DNA of 64,000 nucleotides from Paracoccus sulfuroxidans (GTDB lineage Bacteria > Pseudomonadota > Alphaproteobacteria > Rhodobacterales > Rhodobacteraceae), in the NCBI RefSeq assembly GCF_007830335.1, contig NZ_VLKU01000009.1, positions 1-64,000 of the forward strand. The letters run 5' to 3'. The notes under the pieces are model-generated. The model was not told the origin of the DNA, did not search any database, and saw nothing but the letters and a program-made list of their open reading frames with translations. Each line of letters opens with the position of its first letter. Position 1 is the stretch's first letter. Shown here one piece after another: positions 52,261 through 61,215 of this stretch. Position numbers and translations under genes: made by a program.

Positions 52261-53113
52261 CAGCCCCCTCGACCCGCGCGGCGGCGCACGGATGCTGGCG
52301 CATTTCTGGATGATCATGGGCGTGATCGTGATCGTCTTTCCGATCTATTACGTCCTCATCGCCTCGACCCATACGACGCAGGAAATCCTGCGCCCGCCCT
52401 TGCCGTTGACACCGGGCAGCGCGGGGCTCGACAACTACCGAGCGGCCTTCAATGGCGAGATCCGCCAGATCGGCGGGGTCAGTGTCTGGGTTCTGCTGAT
52501 GAACACCACGATCATGGCGCTTGGCATCGCGGTCGGTAAGATCGTGATCTCGATGATGTCGGCCTATGCCATTGTCTTCTTCCGTTTTCCGCTGCGCGTG
52601 GCCTGCTTCTGGCTGATCTTCATCACCCTGATGCTGCCGGTCGAGGTGCGGATCATGCCAACCTATAAGGTCATGGTCACGCTTGGCCTGATCGACAGCT
52701 ATGCGGGGCTAATCATGCCGCTGATCGCCTCGGCCACGGCAACGCTGCTGTTCCGGCAGTTCTTCATGACCATCCCCGATGAACTGCTGGAGGCCGCGCG
52801 GGTTGATGGCGCAGGTCCGTGGCGGTTCTTCCGCGACATCTTGTGGCCCCTGTCGCTGACCAATGTCGCGGCAATCTTCGTAATCCAGTTCATCTATGGC
52901 TGGACGCAATATCTGTGGCCGCTTTTGGTCACCAATTCCAACGACATGAACACCATCGTCATCGCGCTGAAGAAGATGATCTCTTTCGCCGATGCCCAAA
53001 CCCCCTGGAACCTCGTCATGGTGACCTCGGTCCTGGCGATTGCGCCGCCGATCCTCGTTGTGGTGCTGATGCAGCGCTGGTTCGTCAAAGGGCTGGTCGA
53101 GACGGAGAAGTAA
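52253..53113 (+). CDS. ugpE: Glycerol-3-phosphate ABC transporter permease
   Basis: 286 residues, six hydrophobic segments. [20 protein letters not shown] (about 183-202) is the EAA loop; NRMWP-like [20 protein letters not shown] is conserved in UgpE. It immediately precedes ugpC with no gap. Confidence 0.93.
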   Translation: MADSPLDPRGGARMLAHFWMIMGVIVIVFPIYYVLIASTHTTQEILRPPLPLTPGSAGLDNYRAAFNGEIRQIGGVSVWVLLMNTTIMALGIAVGKIVISMMSAYAIVFFRFPLRVACFWLIFITLMLPVEVRIMPTYKVMVTLGLIDSYAGLIMPLIASATATLLFRQFFMTIPDELLEAARVDGAGPWRFFRDILWPLSLTNVAAIFVIQFIYGWTQYLWPLLVTNSNDMNTIVIALKKMISFADAQTPWNLVMVTSVLAIAPPILVVVLMQRWFVKGLVETEK

Positions 53114-54172
53114 ATGGCCCGCATCATTCTAGACAATCTGCGCAAAAGCTATGCGGGGACCGAGGTCATCCACGGCGTTTCCATGGACATCGCCGATGGC
53201 GAATTCGTGGTCATCGTCGGCCCCTCGGGCTGCGGGAAATCCACGCTTCTGCGCATGGTCGCGGGGCTGGAGGCGATCAGCGCGGGCACCATCACCATCG
53301 GCGACCGGGTGGTGAACGATCTGGACCCGCGTGAGCGTGACATCGCCATGGTCTTTCAGAACTACGCGCTTTACCCGCATATGACCGTGCGCGAGAATAT
53401 GGCCTATGGGCTGAAGATCGCGAAGATGGACAAGGCCGAAATCGCCCGCCGCGTCGATGCCGCCGCCAAGATGCTGGAGCTTGGCCCCTATCTGGACCGC
53501 AAGCCCCGCGCTCTGTCGGGTGGTCAGCGCCAGCGCGTCGCAATGGGCCGCGCGCTGGTCCGCAACCCGGCGGCGTTTCTGCTGGATGAGCCGCTGTCGA
53601 ACCTCGACGCCAAGCTGCGCGTCCAGATGCGCTTGCAGATCAAGGACCTGCATCTGAACACCGGCCAGACCTCGCTTTACGTGACCCATGATCAGGTTGA
53701 GGCGATGACGCTGGCCGACCGCCTGATCGTGATGAACAAGGGCGTGGCCGAGCAGATTGCAACGCCGATCGAAGTCTATGAGCGTCCCGCGACGGAATTC
53801 GTCGCGGGCTTCATCGGCTCGCCCGCGATGAACATCATGACGGTGACGGCCTCGGGGGGTGAGGTCGCGTTTCCGGGCGGCACCCGCATGACCCTGCCCG
53901 GCCTTCCCGATGGCGAGCTGCGCCTTGGCATCCGGCCCGAGCATCTGAATCTCGCCCAACCGGATGAGCCGGCGCTGCCGGTCCTTCTGCAATCGGTCGA
54001 GCATCTGGGCGCGGACGCCTTTGCTTACGGTGCGCTGCAAGGCGCGGATGCGCTGTTCACCATCCGCCTGCCCGGGAAAACCACGGCTCAACGCGGCGAC
54101 ACCCTGCGCGTCGTGCCGCAGCGCGAATATCTTCACCTCTTCGACCCCGCGACCGGGCGGCGACTGGACTGA
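53114..54172 (+). CDS. ugpC: Glycerol-3-phosphate ABC transporter ATP-binding protein
   Basis: 352 residues. Walker [10 protein letters not shown] (about 37-45), Q-loop [13 protein letters not shown], signature [15 protein letters not shown], Walker [16 protein letters not shown], and a C-terminal regulatory OB-type domain (about 240-350) as in the MalK/UgpC group. The assignment as UgpC rests on context. Last gene of the ugp set; 118 bases separate it from the next transporter, with an AGGAGGA site before that gene. Confidence 0.92.
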   Translation: MARIILDNLRKSYAGTEVIHGVSMDIADGEFVVIVGPSGCGKSTLLRMVAGLEAISAGTITIGDRVVNDLDPRERDIAMVFQNYALYPHMTVRENMAYGLKIAKMDKAEIARRVDAAAKMLELGPYLDRKPRALSGGQRQRVAMGRALVRNPAAFLLDEPLSNLDAKLRVQMRLQIKDLHLNTGQTSLYVTHDQVEAMTLADRLIVMNKGVAEQIATPIEVYERPATEFVAGFIGSPAMNIMTVTASGGEVAFPGGTRMTLPGLPDGELRLGIRPEHLNLAQPDEPALPVLLQSVEHLGADAFAYGALQGADALFTIRLPGKTTAQRGDTLRVVPQREYLHLFDPATGRRLD

Positions 54173-54290
54173 TCCGGCTGGCGCGCAACGTCTTCCTAGA
54201 CAGGCAATCTCGCGGGGCCATACCATCCAATGGAATCAGCTCCACATCCGCGCGCTGTGGCAGGCTGATCAAACCGGAGGAGGAAAATTC

Positions 54291-55232
54291 ATGCATAACA
54301 AGCTGACGGTCGCCATCGCGGCTGCCATGTGTTCGACGGCGCTGATGGCGGTGCCCTCGCTTGCCGATCAGGCCCGCCCGCAGGTCTGTCTGGTGATGAA
54401 ATCGCTCGCCAATGAATTCTTCAAGGACATGAGCATCGGAGCCGAGGAATACGCGAAATCCCGCGGCGACTTCGACCTGAAGATGGTCGGCATGCAGTCT
54501 GAAACCGATTTCGACGCGCAAGTGAATGCCGTCGACACCTGCATCGCCGAAAAGAAGGACATCATCGTTCTGGCCCCCGCCGACAGCCGCGCCATGGTCG
54601 GTCCGGTCAAGCGCGCGGTCGATGCCGGGGTGACGGTCGTGAACTTCGACGTGGCACTGGATGAGGAAGCCAAGAAAGCCGCCGGGCTGGATCTGGCCTT
54701 CGTCGGCCCCGACAACGCGGCAGGCGCGAAAGAGGCGGGCGATGCGCTGGCCAAGGCCCTTGGCAATGGGGGCAAGGTGGTGATCCTTGAGGGTAATCCG
54801 GGCGCCGACAACGGCATCCAGCGCAAGGCGGGATTTGAGCAGTCGATCAAGGACAACGGTCTGGAACTGCTGGATTCCCGCACCGCCCATTGGGAGACCG
54901 AGGAAGCCAACACCGTCTTCACCACCATGCTGACCGCGCATCCCGATCTGCAGGGCGTGATGGCCGCGAATGACTCAATGGCGCTTGGCGTCGTCAAGGC
55001 CATCGATGCGGCGGGTATGAGCGGCAAGATCCAGGTCGTGGGTTTCGACAACATCCCCGCCGTCAGCGCGCTGGTGAAAGAGGGCAAGGTGCTGGCGACC
55101 GTCGACCAGTTCGGCCGCGATCTGGCCTCGAACGCGATCGACCTTGGCATCAAATCCTTCAAGGACGGCAAGCCGCTGGAAGGCTGGGTCAAGACCCCGA
55201 TCGAGCTGGTGACCAAAGACAACGTCAAATGA
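54291..55232 (+). CDS. Sugar ABC transporter substrate-binding protein (RbsB-like)
   Basis: 313 residues. Sec signal about 1-25 (LTVAIAAAMCSTALMAVPSLAD). Body: CLVMKSLANEFFKDMSIGAE, FDAQVNAVDTCIAEKKDIIV, FVGPDNAAGAKEAGDAL, and VMAANDSMALGVVKAID, the Peripla_BP_4 pattern. Start at 54291 follows GGAGGAGGAAAATTC; the open frame upstream runs into ugpC in another frame. It begins a second ribose-type importer. The ligand is likely a pentose, hexose or polyol. Confidence 0.92.
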   Translation: MHNKLTVAIAAAMCSTALMAVPSLADQARPQVCLVMKSLANEFFKDMSIGAEEYAKSRGDFDLKMVGMQSETDFDAQVNAVDTCIAEKKDIIVLAPADSRAMVGPVKRAVDAGVTVVNFDVALDEEAKKAAGLDLAFVGPDNAAGAKEAGDALAKALGNGGKVVILEGNPGADNGIQRKAGFEQSIKDNGLELLDSRTAHWETEEANTVFTTMLTAHPDLQGVMAANDSMALGVVKAIDAAGMSGKIQVVGFDNIPAVSALVKEGKVLATVDQFGRDLASNAIDLGIKSFKDGKPLEGWVKTPIELVTKDNVK

Positions 55233-55240
55233 ACCCTGAC

Positions 55241-55261
55241 GGCGGGCCCTCGCGGCCCGCC
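55241..55261 (+). terminator. Hairpin after the binding-protein gene
   Basis: GGCGGGCC and GGCCCGCC pair with a CTCGC loop in the gap between the binding-protein and ATPase genes. There is no T run. This is the same arrangement as at 16748 and 51337, so all three binding-protein genes in the window that are first in their operon have a hairpin behind them. Confidence 0.5.
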
Positions 55262-55284
55262 GCTTCCACGCCCCCGAGGTGACG

Positions 55285-56826
55285 ATGACCGACATGGCCC
55301 CCGGCGCTCCGATCCTGAGCGTCCGACATATCTCGAAGCAATTCCCCGGCGTGAAGGCGCTGGACGACATCTCGCTGGAGTTCAGACCCGGAGAGATCCA
55401 CGCGCTGGCAGGGGAAAACGGGGCCGGGAAATCGACCTTCATCAAGGTTCTGGGCGGCATCATCACCCCCGATCAGGGCCAGATGGAGCTTGCGGGCCAG
55501 CCCTATGCGCCCTCGGGCCCGAATGACGCGATTGCCCGTGGCGTCCGCGTCGTTCATCAGGAATTCAACCTGCTGCGGCACCTCAGCGTCGCGGAAAACC
55601 TGCTGTTCGAGCGCCTGCCCCGCAAGCTGGGCATTCTTGTCGACAAGGCCGAAATGCGGCGACGCGCGCGCGACCTTCTGAACCTCGTCGGCCTGTCGCA
55701 GCTCGATCCTTCGACGCCGATCAGCAGCCTTGGCATCGCCCAGCAGCAACTGGTCGAGATCGCCCGCGCCCTATCCGATGACGCCCGCGTCCTGATCCTT
55801 GATGAACCGACCGCGACCCTGACCCCGCGCGAAACCGACCGCCTGTTCGAGATCGTCCATCGGCTGAAGGATCAGGGCACCTCGGTCCTGTTCATCTCGC
55901 ACCATCTGGATGAGATTTTCGCCCATTGCGACCGCGTGACGGTGTTTCGCAACGGCAAACTGGTCGCGACACAAAAAACCGCCGAGATCGATACTGACGG
56001 GCTTGTCCGCCAGATGGTCGGGCGCGAGGTGATCCACGCGCCGATTGCCCGCAATGTGGATCGCTCTGCCACCCCTGCCCTGTCAGTCTCGGGCTTTCAG
56101 ACGGCGATCAACGCCCGCCGTCCCGACATCGCCTTCGACCTCTACCCCGGCGAAATCCTTGGCATCGCGGGCCTTGTCGGCTCGGGCCGCAGCGAGGTTT
56201 TGCGCGCGATCTTCGGGGCCGACCGCCCCGCGCGCGGCCGGATCAGCCGCAATGGCCAGCCGGTCGCGATCCAGTCCCCGCGCGACGCACTGCGTCAAGG
56301 CATCTGCCTTGTCACCGAGAACCGCAAGGAGGAAGGGCTGATCCTGCCCATGTCCATCGCGGTCAATACGACGCTTGCGACGGTGCGCAATATCTCCTCG
56401 GGCGGGCTGCTGGATCGCGGCAAGGAACGCGGCATCGCGGGGCAGATGATGCGCTCGCTCGACACCCGCATGGCCAGCCTGCAGCAGGCGGTGGGCAGCC
56501 TCTCGGGCGGCAACCAGCAGAAGGTGGTCCTGGGCAAATGGCTGCTGCGCGACCCGCAAATCCTGATGCTGGACGAACCGACACGCGGCATCGACATCGG
56601 GGCCAAGGCGGAAATCTATACGCTGCTGCGGCAGCTGGCCGATCAGGGCGTCGGCATCTTGGTGGTGTCGTCAGAGGTGCCGGAACTGCTGGGCTTGGCC
56701 GACCGGGTGCTGGTCATGTCGCGCGGCGTGATCGCGGGAGAGCTTGCCCATCAAGACATGAGTGAAGAGGCCATCTTGCAACTGGCCTATGCCGAATATG
56801 CGAAAGAACAGGTGACCCGTGGCTAA
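55285..56826 (+). CDS. Sugar ABC transporter ATP-binding protein (RbsA/MglA-like)
   Basis: 513 residues, two NBDs. N-terminal GENGAGKST, LGIAQQQLVE signature and LILDEPTATL; C-terminal GLVGSGRSE (degenerate Walker A) with intact LSGGNQQKVV and MLDEPTRGID. ATG at 55285 has GAGGTG upstream; a GTG at 55279 is also in frame. It energises the permease at 56819. It is similar in plan to the 14252 protein but not a close copy. Confidence 0.92.
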   Translation: MTDMAPGAPILSVRHISKQFPGVKALDDISLEFRPGEIHALAGENGAGKSTFIKVLGGIITPDQGQMELAGQPYAPSGPNDAIARGVRVVHQEFNLLRHLSVAENLLFERLPRKLGILVDKAEMRRRARDLLNLVGLSQLDPSTPISSLGIAQQQLVEIARALSDDARVLILDEPTATLTPRETDRLFEIVHRLKDQGTSVLFISHHLDEIFAHCDRVTVFRNGKLVATQKTAEIDTDGLVRQMVGREVIHAPIARNVDRSATPALSVSGFQTAINARRPDIAFDLYPGEILGIAGLVGSGRSEVLRAIFGADRPARGRISRNGQPVAIQSPRDALRQGICLVTENRKEEGLILPMSIAVNTTLATVRNISSGGLLDRGKERGIAGQMMRSLDTRMASLQQAVGSLSGGNQQKVVLGKWLLRDPQILMLDEPTRGIDIGAKAEIYTLLRQLADQGVGILVVSSEVPELLGLADRVLVMSRGVIAGELAHQDMSEEAILQLAYAEYAKEQVTRG

Positions 56827-57832
56827 AACCGACATGACCGAAATGACCGCGAAACGCTCACCCATGGCCGCGATCTCGGGCGTGATGCGCAATGCGGGAA
56901 TCGCCGTGGCGCTGGTCCTGCTGATATTGGTCTTCAGCCTGACGACGACGACGTTCCTGACGCCGCTGAACCTGACCAATATCATGGTCCAGATCACGCT
57001 GAACATCATTCTGGCCGCAGGCATGACCTTCGTCATCCTGATCGGCGGGATCGACCTGTCCGTCGGCTCGGTCATGGCGCTGGCGGGCGTGGTGGGTGCC
57101 ACTTTCGTCAGCAACCCCGAGCTTCCGACATGGCTCGCGATCCTTGGGATGATCGTCGCCTCCTGCGGGGTCGGCGCGATTGCGGGGACGATCAACGGGC
57201 TCATCTCGGCCTGGTGGGCGATCCCGTCCTTCATCGTGACCTTGGGCATGCTGAACATGGCCCGAGGCGGCGCGCTGCAATTCACGCAAGCGAACACCGT
57301 TTATATCGCCAACCCCGCCATCACCAAATTCGGCACGGCGACCGTCGCGGGCATCCCGGTCCTGTTCCTTGTCGCCGTCGCGATCATCATTCTGGGCTGG
57401 TTCGTTCTGAACAAGACCGTGTTCGGGCGGATGCTCTATGCCATCGGCAACAATGAAGAGGCCGTGCGTCTGGCCGGTCACAACACGCTGTTCTACAAGA
57501 CCGCCGCCTTCGCGATCTGCGGACTTGGCGCGGGCATCGCCGCGATCATGTATATGGCCCGCCTGACCAGCGCGAGCCCGATCATGGGCAACGGGTATGA
57601 GCTGAACGCCATCGCCGCCGTCATCATCGGGGGCACCAGCCTTGCAGGCGGGCGCGGCTCGATGATCGGGACGCTGCTGGGCGCGGCGGTGATCGGGGTC
57701 TTGGGCAACGGGCTCATCCTGATCGGCGCCAGCGATTTCGTCCGCCAGATCATCACCGGCGCGGTCATCATTCTGGCGGTCATCCTTGATGCCGTGCAGG
57801 GGCGGCTGGCGGCCAAGCGCAAAGGCGCGTGA
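56819..57832 (+). CDS. Sugar ABC transporter permease (RbsC-like)
   Basis: 337 residues from a GTG that overlaps the ATPase stop by 8 bases; an ATG at 56834 is the alternative. About eight to ten hydrophobic segments, with GGIDLSVGSVMALAGV (about 76-91) and IAAVIIGGTSLAGGRG (about 262-277) as family motifs. A single permease gene suffices in this system, whereas the first ribose-type system has two. Confidence 0.92.
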   Translation: MAKTDMTEMTAKRSPMAAISGVMRNAGIAVALVLLILVFSLTTTTFLTPLNLTNIMVQITLNIILAAGMTFVILIGGIDLSVGSVMALAGVVGATFVSNPELPTWLAILGMIVASCGVGAIAGTINGLISAWWAIPSFIVTLGMLNMARGGALQFTQANTVYIANPAITKFGTATVAGIPVLFLVAVAIIILGWFVLNKTVFGRMLYAIGNNEEAVRLAGHNTLFYKTAAFAICGLGAGIAAIMYMARLTSASPIMGNGYELNAIAAVIIGGTSLAGGRGSMIGTLLGAAVIGVLGNGLILIGASDFVRQIITGAVIILAVILDAVQGRLAAKRKGA

Positions 57833-57835
57833 GGG

Positions 57836-57863
57836 TCAGCGGGCGGTGATCACCGCCCGCTGA
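57836..57863. terminator. Perfect 28-base palindrome between convergent genes
   Basis: TCAGCGGGCGGTGA and its exact complement TCACCGCCCGCTGA meet without interruption, 3 bases after the permease stop and 11 bases before the transketolase-like stop. As RNA it is a long hairpin from either strand. It lacks T runs. It is probably a bidirectional terminator. Confidence 0.6.
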
Positions 57864-57874
57864 CTGCGTTCCCC

Positions 57875-60238
57875 TCAGGACAGGACCAGCGGCTTTCCCG
57901 CCGTCAGACCCGACACCGCCCGCACGATCGAGGCCGTGTCGATGCCGAAATGGCGGTAGAGGTCGTCGATGGTCCCGGTCTGGCCGAAATGCTCGACCCC
58001 CAGCGGAATGGTCTGATGCCCGGCAACCGAGCCCAGCCATGAGAGCGTCGTCGGATAGCCGTCGATCACCGTCACGATCCGGCAATGACGCGGCAGTGAC
58101 TCAAGCAGGCGCTCGACCTGACTTTTCGCGTCCACCTGCCCGTGCCATCTGGCCCGCTGCGCCGCCGACCAACCGGCATGCAGCCGGTCCGCCGAAGTCA
58201 CCGCAAGCACGCCGACATCGCGCCGACCCTGGGCGATCAGGCCCGCCGCCGCGATTGCCTCGGGCGCAACCGCGCCCTGATAGGCGATCACCACATCGCA
58301 GTTCGGGCCGGGTTCGCGCAGCCAGTAGCCGCCGTCGATGACGCCCTGCGCCAGCCTGTCCTTCGGCAGCGCCGCCTGCTCGATGGGCCGGGTGGTCAGG
58401 CGCAGATAGACCGAGCCGCCCTTGGCATCTCGCAGCCAGGTGCGGGGGTCGATCTCGGCCTCGCCATCGCGCTGCATATAGTCGAAGGCCCATTCCATGA
58501 TGATGGCCAGTTCCTCGGCGAAGGCGGGCTCGAAGGCCGCCAGCCCGTCCTGCGCCATGCCGATCAGCGGGGTCGAGATCGACTGATGCGCGCCCCCCTC
58601 CGGTGCCAGCGTTATCCCCGAGGGCGTGCCCACGATCATGAAGCGCGCATCCTGATAGCAGGCATAGTTCAGCGCATCGAGACCGCGACAGACGAAGGGA
58701 TCATAGACCGTGCCGATGGGCAGCAGGCGCTTGCCGAACAGCGAATGCGACAGGCCCGCGGCGGCCAGTTGCAGAAACAGGTTCATCTCGGCAATGCCAA
58801 GCTCGATATGCTGTCCCTCGGGCGCAAAGTCCCATTTCGCGGTCGAGGGGATGTTCTCGGCCCGGAACAGATCCTTGCGCGCCTCGCGCGCCCACAGCTT
58901 GCGGCGGTTGACCCAGGCCCCCAGCCCGGTCGTGCCGGTCACATCGGGGGACATGGTCACGATCCGCTCGGCCAGCGGGGTCTGCAAGCGCGACAGATCG
59001 TCAAGGATGCGCCCGAAGGTGGCCTGCGTCGAGGTCGCGCGATCCTGCGCCGCCGCGATGGCCGGAACGTCAAGGCGGTCGTCGACGAAGCGACGCGGGC
59101 CGCTGGTGAAGAAGGGCACCTGCCGCAGGAAGGTGCGCAGATCGGCGGGATCGGCGACCCCGGCCAGCGGCTCCCACTCCTGCCCCTCGGGCACGCCCAT
59201 ATGCTGCTGCCAACCGGCCATCTGCGCCTTGGTCATCAGCCCGCCGTGGTTGTCCTTATGGCCCGCAATCGGCGTGCCCCAGCCCTTGACCGTATAAGCC
59301 AGGAAGCAGACGGGACGGTCATGGTCGACGGCGGCGAAGGTCTGCGCCATGGTCTCGACACAGTTGCCGCCCAGATTTTCCATCAGCTCGGCCAATTCGG
59401 CATCGCTGCGCCGCTCGATCAGCGCGGTGACCTCGCCCTGATCGCCCAGATCATCCATCAGGCGCTTGCGCCAGACCGCCCCGCCCGAGAAGGTCAGCGC
59501 GGAATAAAGCTGGTTCGGGCAATCGTCGATCCATTGGCGCAGCCGCTCTCCGCCCGGCTCGGCGAAGGCCGCCCGCTGCAGGACGCCGTATTTCACCCGC
59601 ACGACATCCCAGCCGAAGGCGTCGAACAGGCGCTCGATCCGCGACCACAGGCCCTCGCGCACCACGCCGTCCAGCGACTGACGGTTATAGTCGATCACCC
59701 ACCAGACATTGCGCAGATCGTGCTTCCAGCCTTCCTGCAGGCATTCATGGACGTTGCCCTCATCGACCTCGGCATCGCCCATCAGCGCGATCATGCGCCC
59801 CTGCTTCAGGTCCGAGCCCCAGCTTTTATCGCTGATGTAATCCTGCACGATCGAGGCGAACGAGGTCACCGCCACCCCCAGCCCCACCGAGCCGGTCGAG
59901 AAGTCGACGTCATCCACATCCTTGGTCCGGCTGGGATAGCTTTGCACCCCGCCATAGCCGCGGAAATTCTTCATCCGCTCCAGATCCAGATTGCCCATCA
60001 GATATTGCATCGCATGGAAAATCGGCCCGGCATGCGGCTTCACCGCCACCCGATCCTCGGGGCGCAATTCCGAGAAATAAAGCGCGGTCATGATCGACAC
60101 CATCGAGGCCGAGGACGCCTGATGCCCGCCGATCTTGATGCCATCGCTTTTGTCACGCAGATGGTTGGCGTTGTGGATCATCCAATGTGACAGCCACAGC
60201 AACCGGCTTTCGATGGTCTTGAGATGAGATTTTGTCAC
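57875..60238 (-). CDS. Thiamine-diphosphate enzyme: transketolase / homodimeric 2-oxoacid dehydrogenase E1-like
   Basis: 787 residues from a GTG (VTKSHLKTIESR) with GGAGGACGC upstream; the frame extends to 60346 antisense to the Lrp start. The ThDP/metal motif is GDAEVDEGN (about 154-162) with N185 in VIDYN; GGHQASSASMVSIMTAL (about 37-53) and the pyrimidine-domain HIELGIAEMN hold expected residues. It resembles AceE-type E1 in parts, but is about 100 residues shorter and no E2/E3 genes are near. An independent transketolase-like or 2-oxoacid-acting enzyme is possible. The divergent Lrp regulator suggests control by an amino acid or 2-oxo acid. Confidence 0.85.
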   Translation of the reverse strand: MTKSHLKTIESRLLWLSHWMIHNANHLRDKSDGIKIGGHQASSASMVSIMTALYFSELRPEDRVAVKPHAGPIFHAMQYLMGNLDLERMKNFRGYGGVQSYPSRTKDVDDVDFSTGSVGLGVAVTSFASIVQDYISDKSWGSDLKQGRMIALMGDAEVDEGNVHECLQEGWKHDLRNVWWVIDYNRQSLDGVVREGLWSRIERLFDAFGWDVVRVKYGVLQRAAFAEPGGERLRQWIDDCPNQLYSALTFSGGAVWRKRLMDDLGDQGEVTALIERRSDAELAELMENLGGNCVETMAQTFAAVDHDRPVCFLAYTVKGWGTPIAGHKDNHGGLMTKAQMAGWQQHMGVPEGQEWEPLAGVADPADLRTFLRQVPFFTSGPRRFVDDRLDVPAIAAAQDRATSTQATFGRILDDLSRLQTPLAERIVTMSPDVTGTTGLGAWVNRRKLWAREARKDLFRAENIPSTAKWDFAPEGQHIELGIAEMNLFLQLAAAGLSHSLFGKRLLPIGTVYDPFVCRGLDALNYACYQDARFMIVGTPSGITLAPEGGAHQSISTPLIGMAQDGLAAFEPAFAEELAIIMEWAFDYMQRDGEAEIDPRTWLRDAKGGSVYLRLTTRPIEQAALPKDRLAQGVIDGGYWLREPGPNCDVVIAYQGAVAPEAIAAAGLIAQGRRDVGVLAVTSADRLHAGWSAAQRARWHGQVDAKSQVERLLESLPRHCRIVTVIDGYPTTLSWLGSVAGHQTIPLGVEHFGQTGTIDDLYRHFGIDTASIVRAVSGLTAGKPLVLS

Positions 60239-60345
60239 AGTGCGCGTCCTCCGATTCTGGGCATGACCAGAATATGACAAGCTTCGCGCGATTTCCGTGC
60301 TATTTCGGTGCCAACCATGATCAGATTTAGCGAAATCCCCTGCCA

Positions 60346-60828
60346 ATGAAAAAATCCTTGCCGGAAACCGTCACGCTGGATGAGTTCGATATCCGCATCC
60401 TCAGAATTCTGCGCGATGAGGCCCGCATCGCCGTGCAGGACCTCAGCGAGCGGATCGGCCTTTCGCCGACGCCAGTGGCGCGCCGCATCCGCAATCTGGA
60501 AGCCTCAGGCATCATCACCGGCTATGCCGCGATGATCGACGAGGCGGCGCTTGGCTATTCGGTGACGGTCTTCGTTTCGGTGAAGCTTGACCGGCAGGTC
60601 GATCAGGCGCTGGCCGATTTCGAGAATGCGATCCGCGATTGCCCCGAGGTGGTCGATTGCTGGCTGATGACCGGCAACCGCGACTATCTGCTGCGCGTGG
60701 TCACCGATGGGCTGGCCGGGTTCGAAGAGTTTCTGACCGGGCGCCTGACCCGCCTGCCCGCCGTTTCCAGCATCGAAAGCTCGATCCCGCTCCGGCGCGT
60801 CAAGGCCGGGATCAGCCGGCAGCCCTGA
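60346..60828 (+). CDS. Lrp/AsnC family transcriptional regulator
   Basis: 160 residues. The N-terminal HTH spans about 10-55 (FDIRILRILRDEARIAVQDL, SPTPVARRIRNLE), followed by the RAM ligand domain with VSVKLDRQVD and VVDCWLMTGNRDYLLRV. It is divergent from the ThDP enzyme across 107 bases and probably regulates it in response to an amino acid or keto acid. Spacing and single-gene layout are typical of local Lrp regulators. Confidence 0.93.
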   Translation: MKKSLPETVTLDEFDIRILRILRDEARIAVQDLSERIGLSPTPVARRIRNLEASGIITGYAAMIDEAALGYSVTVFVSVKLDRQVDQALADFENAIRDCPEVVDCWLMTGNRDYLLRVVTDGLAGFEEFLTGRLTRLPAVSSIESSIPLRRVKAGISRQP

Positions 60829-60873
60829 GAGGCTGCGCGCCCGCACCCCGAACGGGCGGGCGCGCCTTCGATG

Positions 60874-61215
60874 TTACAGAATGGCGGTCGGGATGATCTC
60901 GACCAGAATGCGCGGATCTGCCATTTCCACGACGCCACAGGCGCGGGTCGGCGCGCCATCGGCATTGATCCATTGATCCCAGACGGCATTCATCGCAGCG
61001 TAATCATCCATCGACTTCAGCCAGATCTGGGCCGAGACCATCTTGGTCTTGTCGCTGCCATTTTCGGTCAGAAGCGTCTCGATCCGCGCCAGCGTCTGCC
61101 GGGTCTGTTCGGTGATATCGGCGGACAAATCATCCGCGACCTGACCGCCCATGAAAATGGTGCCATTGGCGATGATCGCGCGCGAGCGGCGGCCATTGTT
61201 GTCGATATGCTTCAT
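60874..61215 (-). CDS. RidA (YjgF/YER057c/UK114) family protein
   Basis: 113 residues. SRAIIANGTIFMGGQVADD, QTRQTLARIETLLTENGSDK, and PTRACGVVEMADPRILVEI hold the conserved R (in PTRAC) and E that deaminate reactive enamines/imines. In this window it follows the molybdoenzyme with an ATGA overlap, so it is translationally coupled to it; a role in clearing a reactive imine made by the same pathway is inferred. A cytosolic trimer is expected. Confidence 0.9.
   Translation of the reverse strand: MKHIDNNGRRSRAIIANGTIFMGGQVADDLSADITEQTRQTLARIETLLTENGSDKTKMVSAQIWLKSMDDYAAMNAVWDQWINADGAPTRACGVVEMADPRILVEIIPTAIL

Noticed and set aside
58142..60190. 682-residue plus-strand open frame
   Set aside because: Fully antisense to the thiamine-diphosphate enzyme; no recognisable domains.
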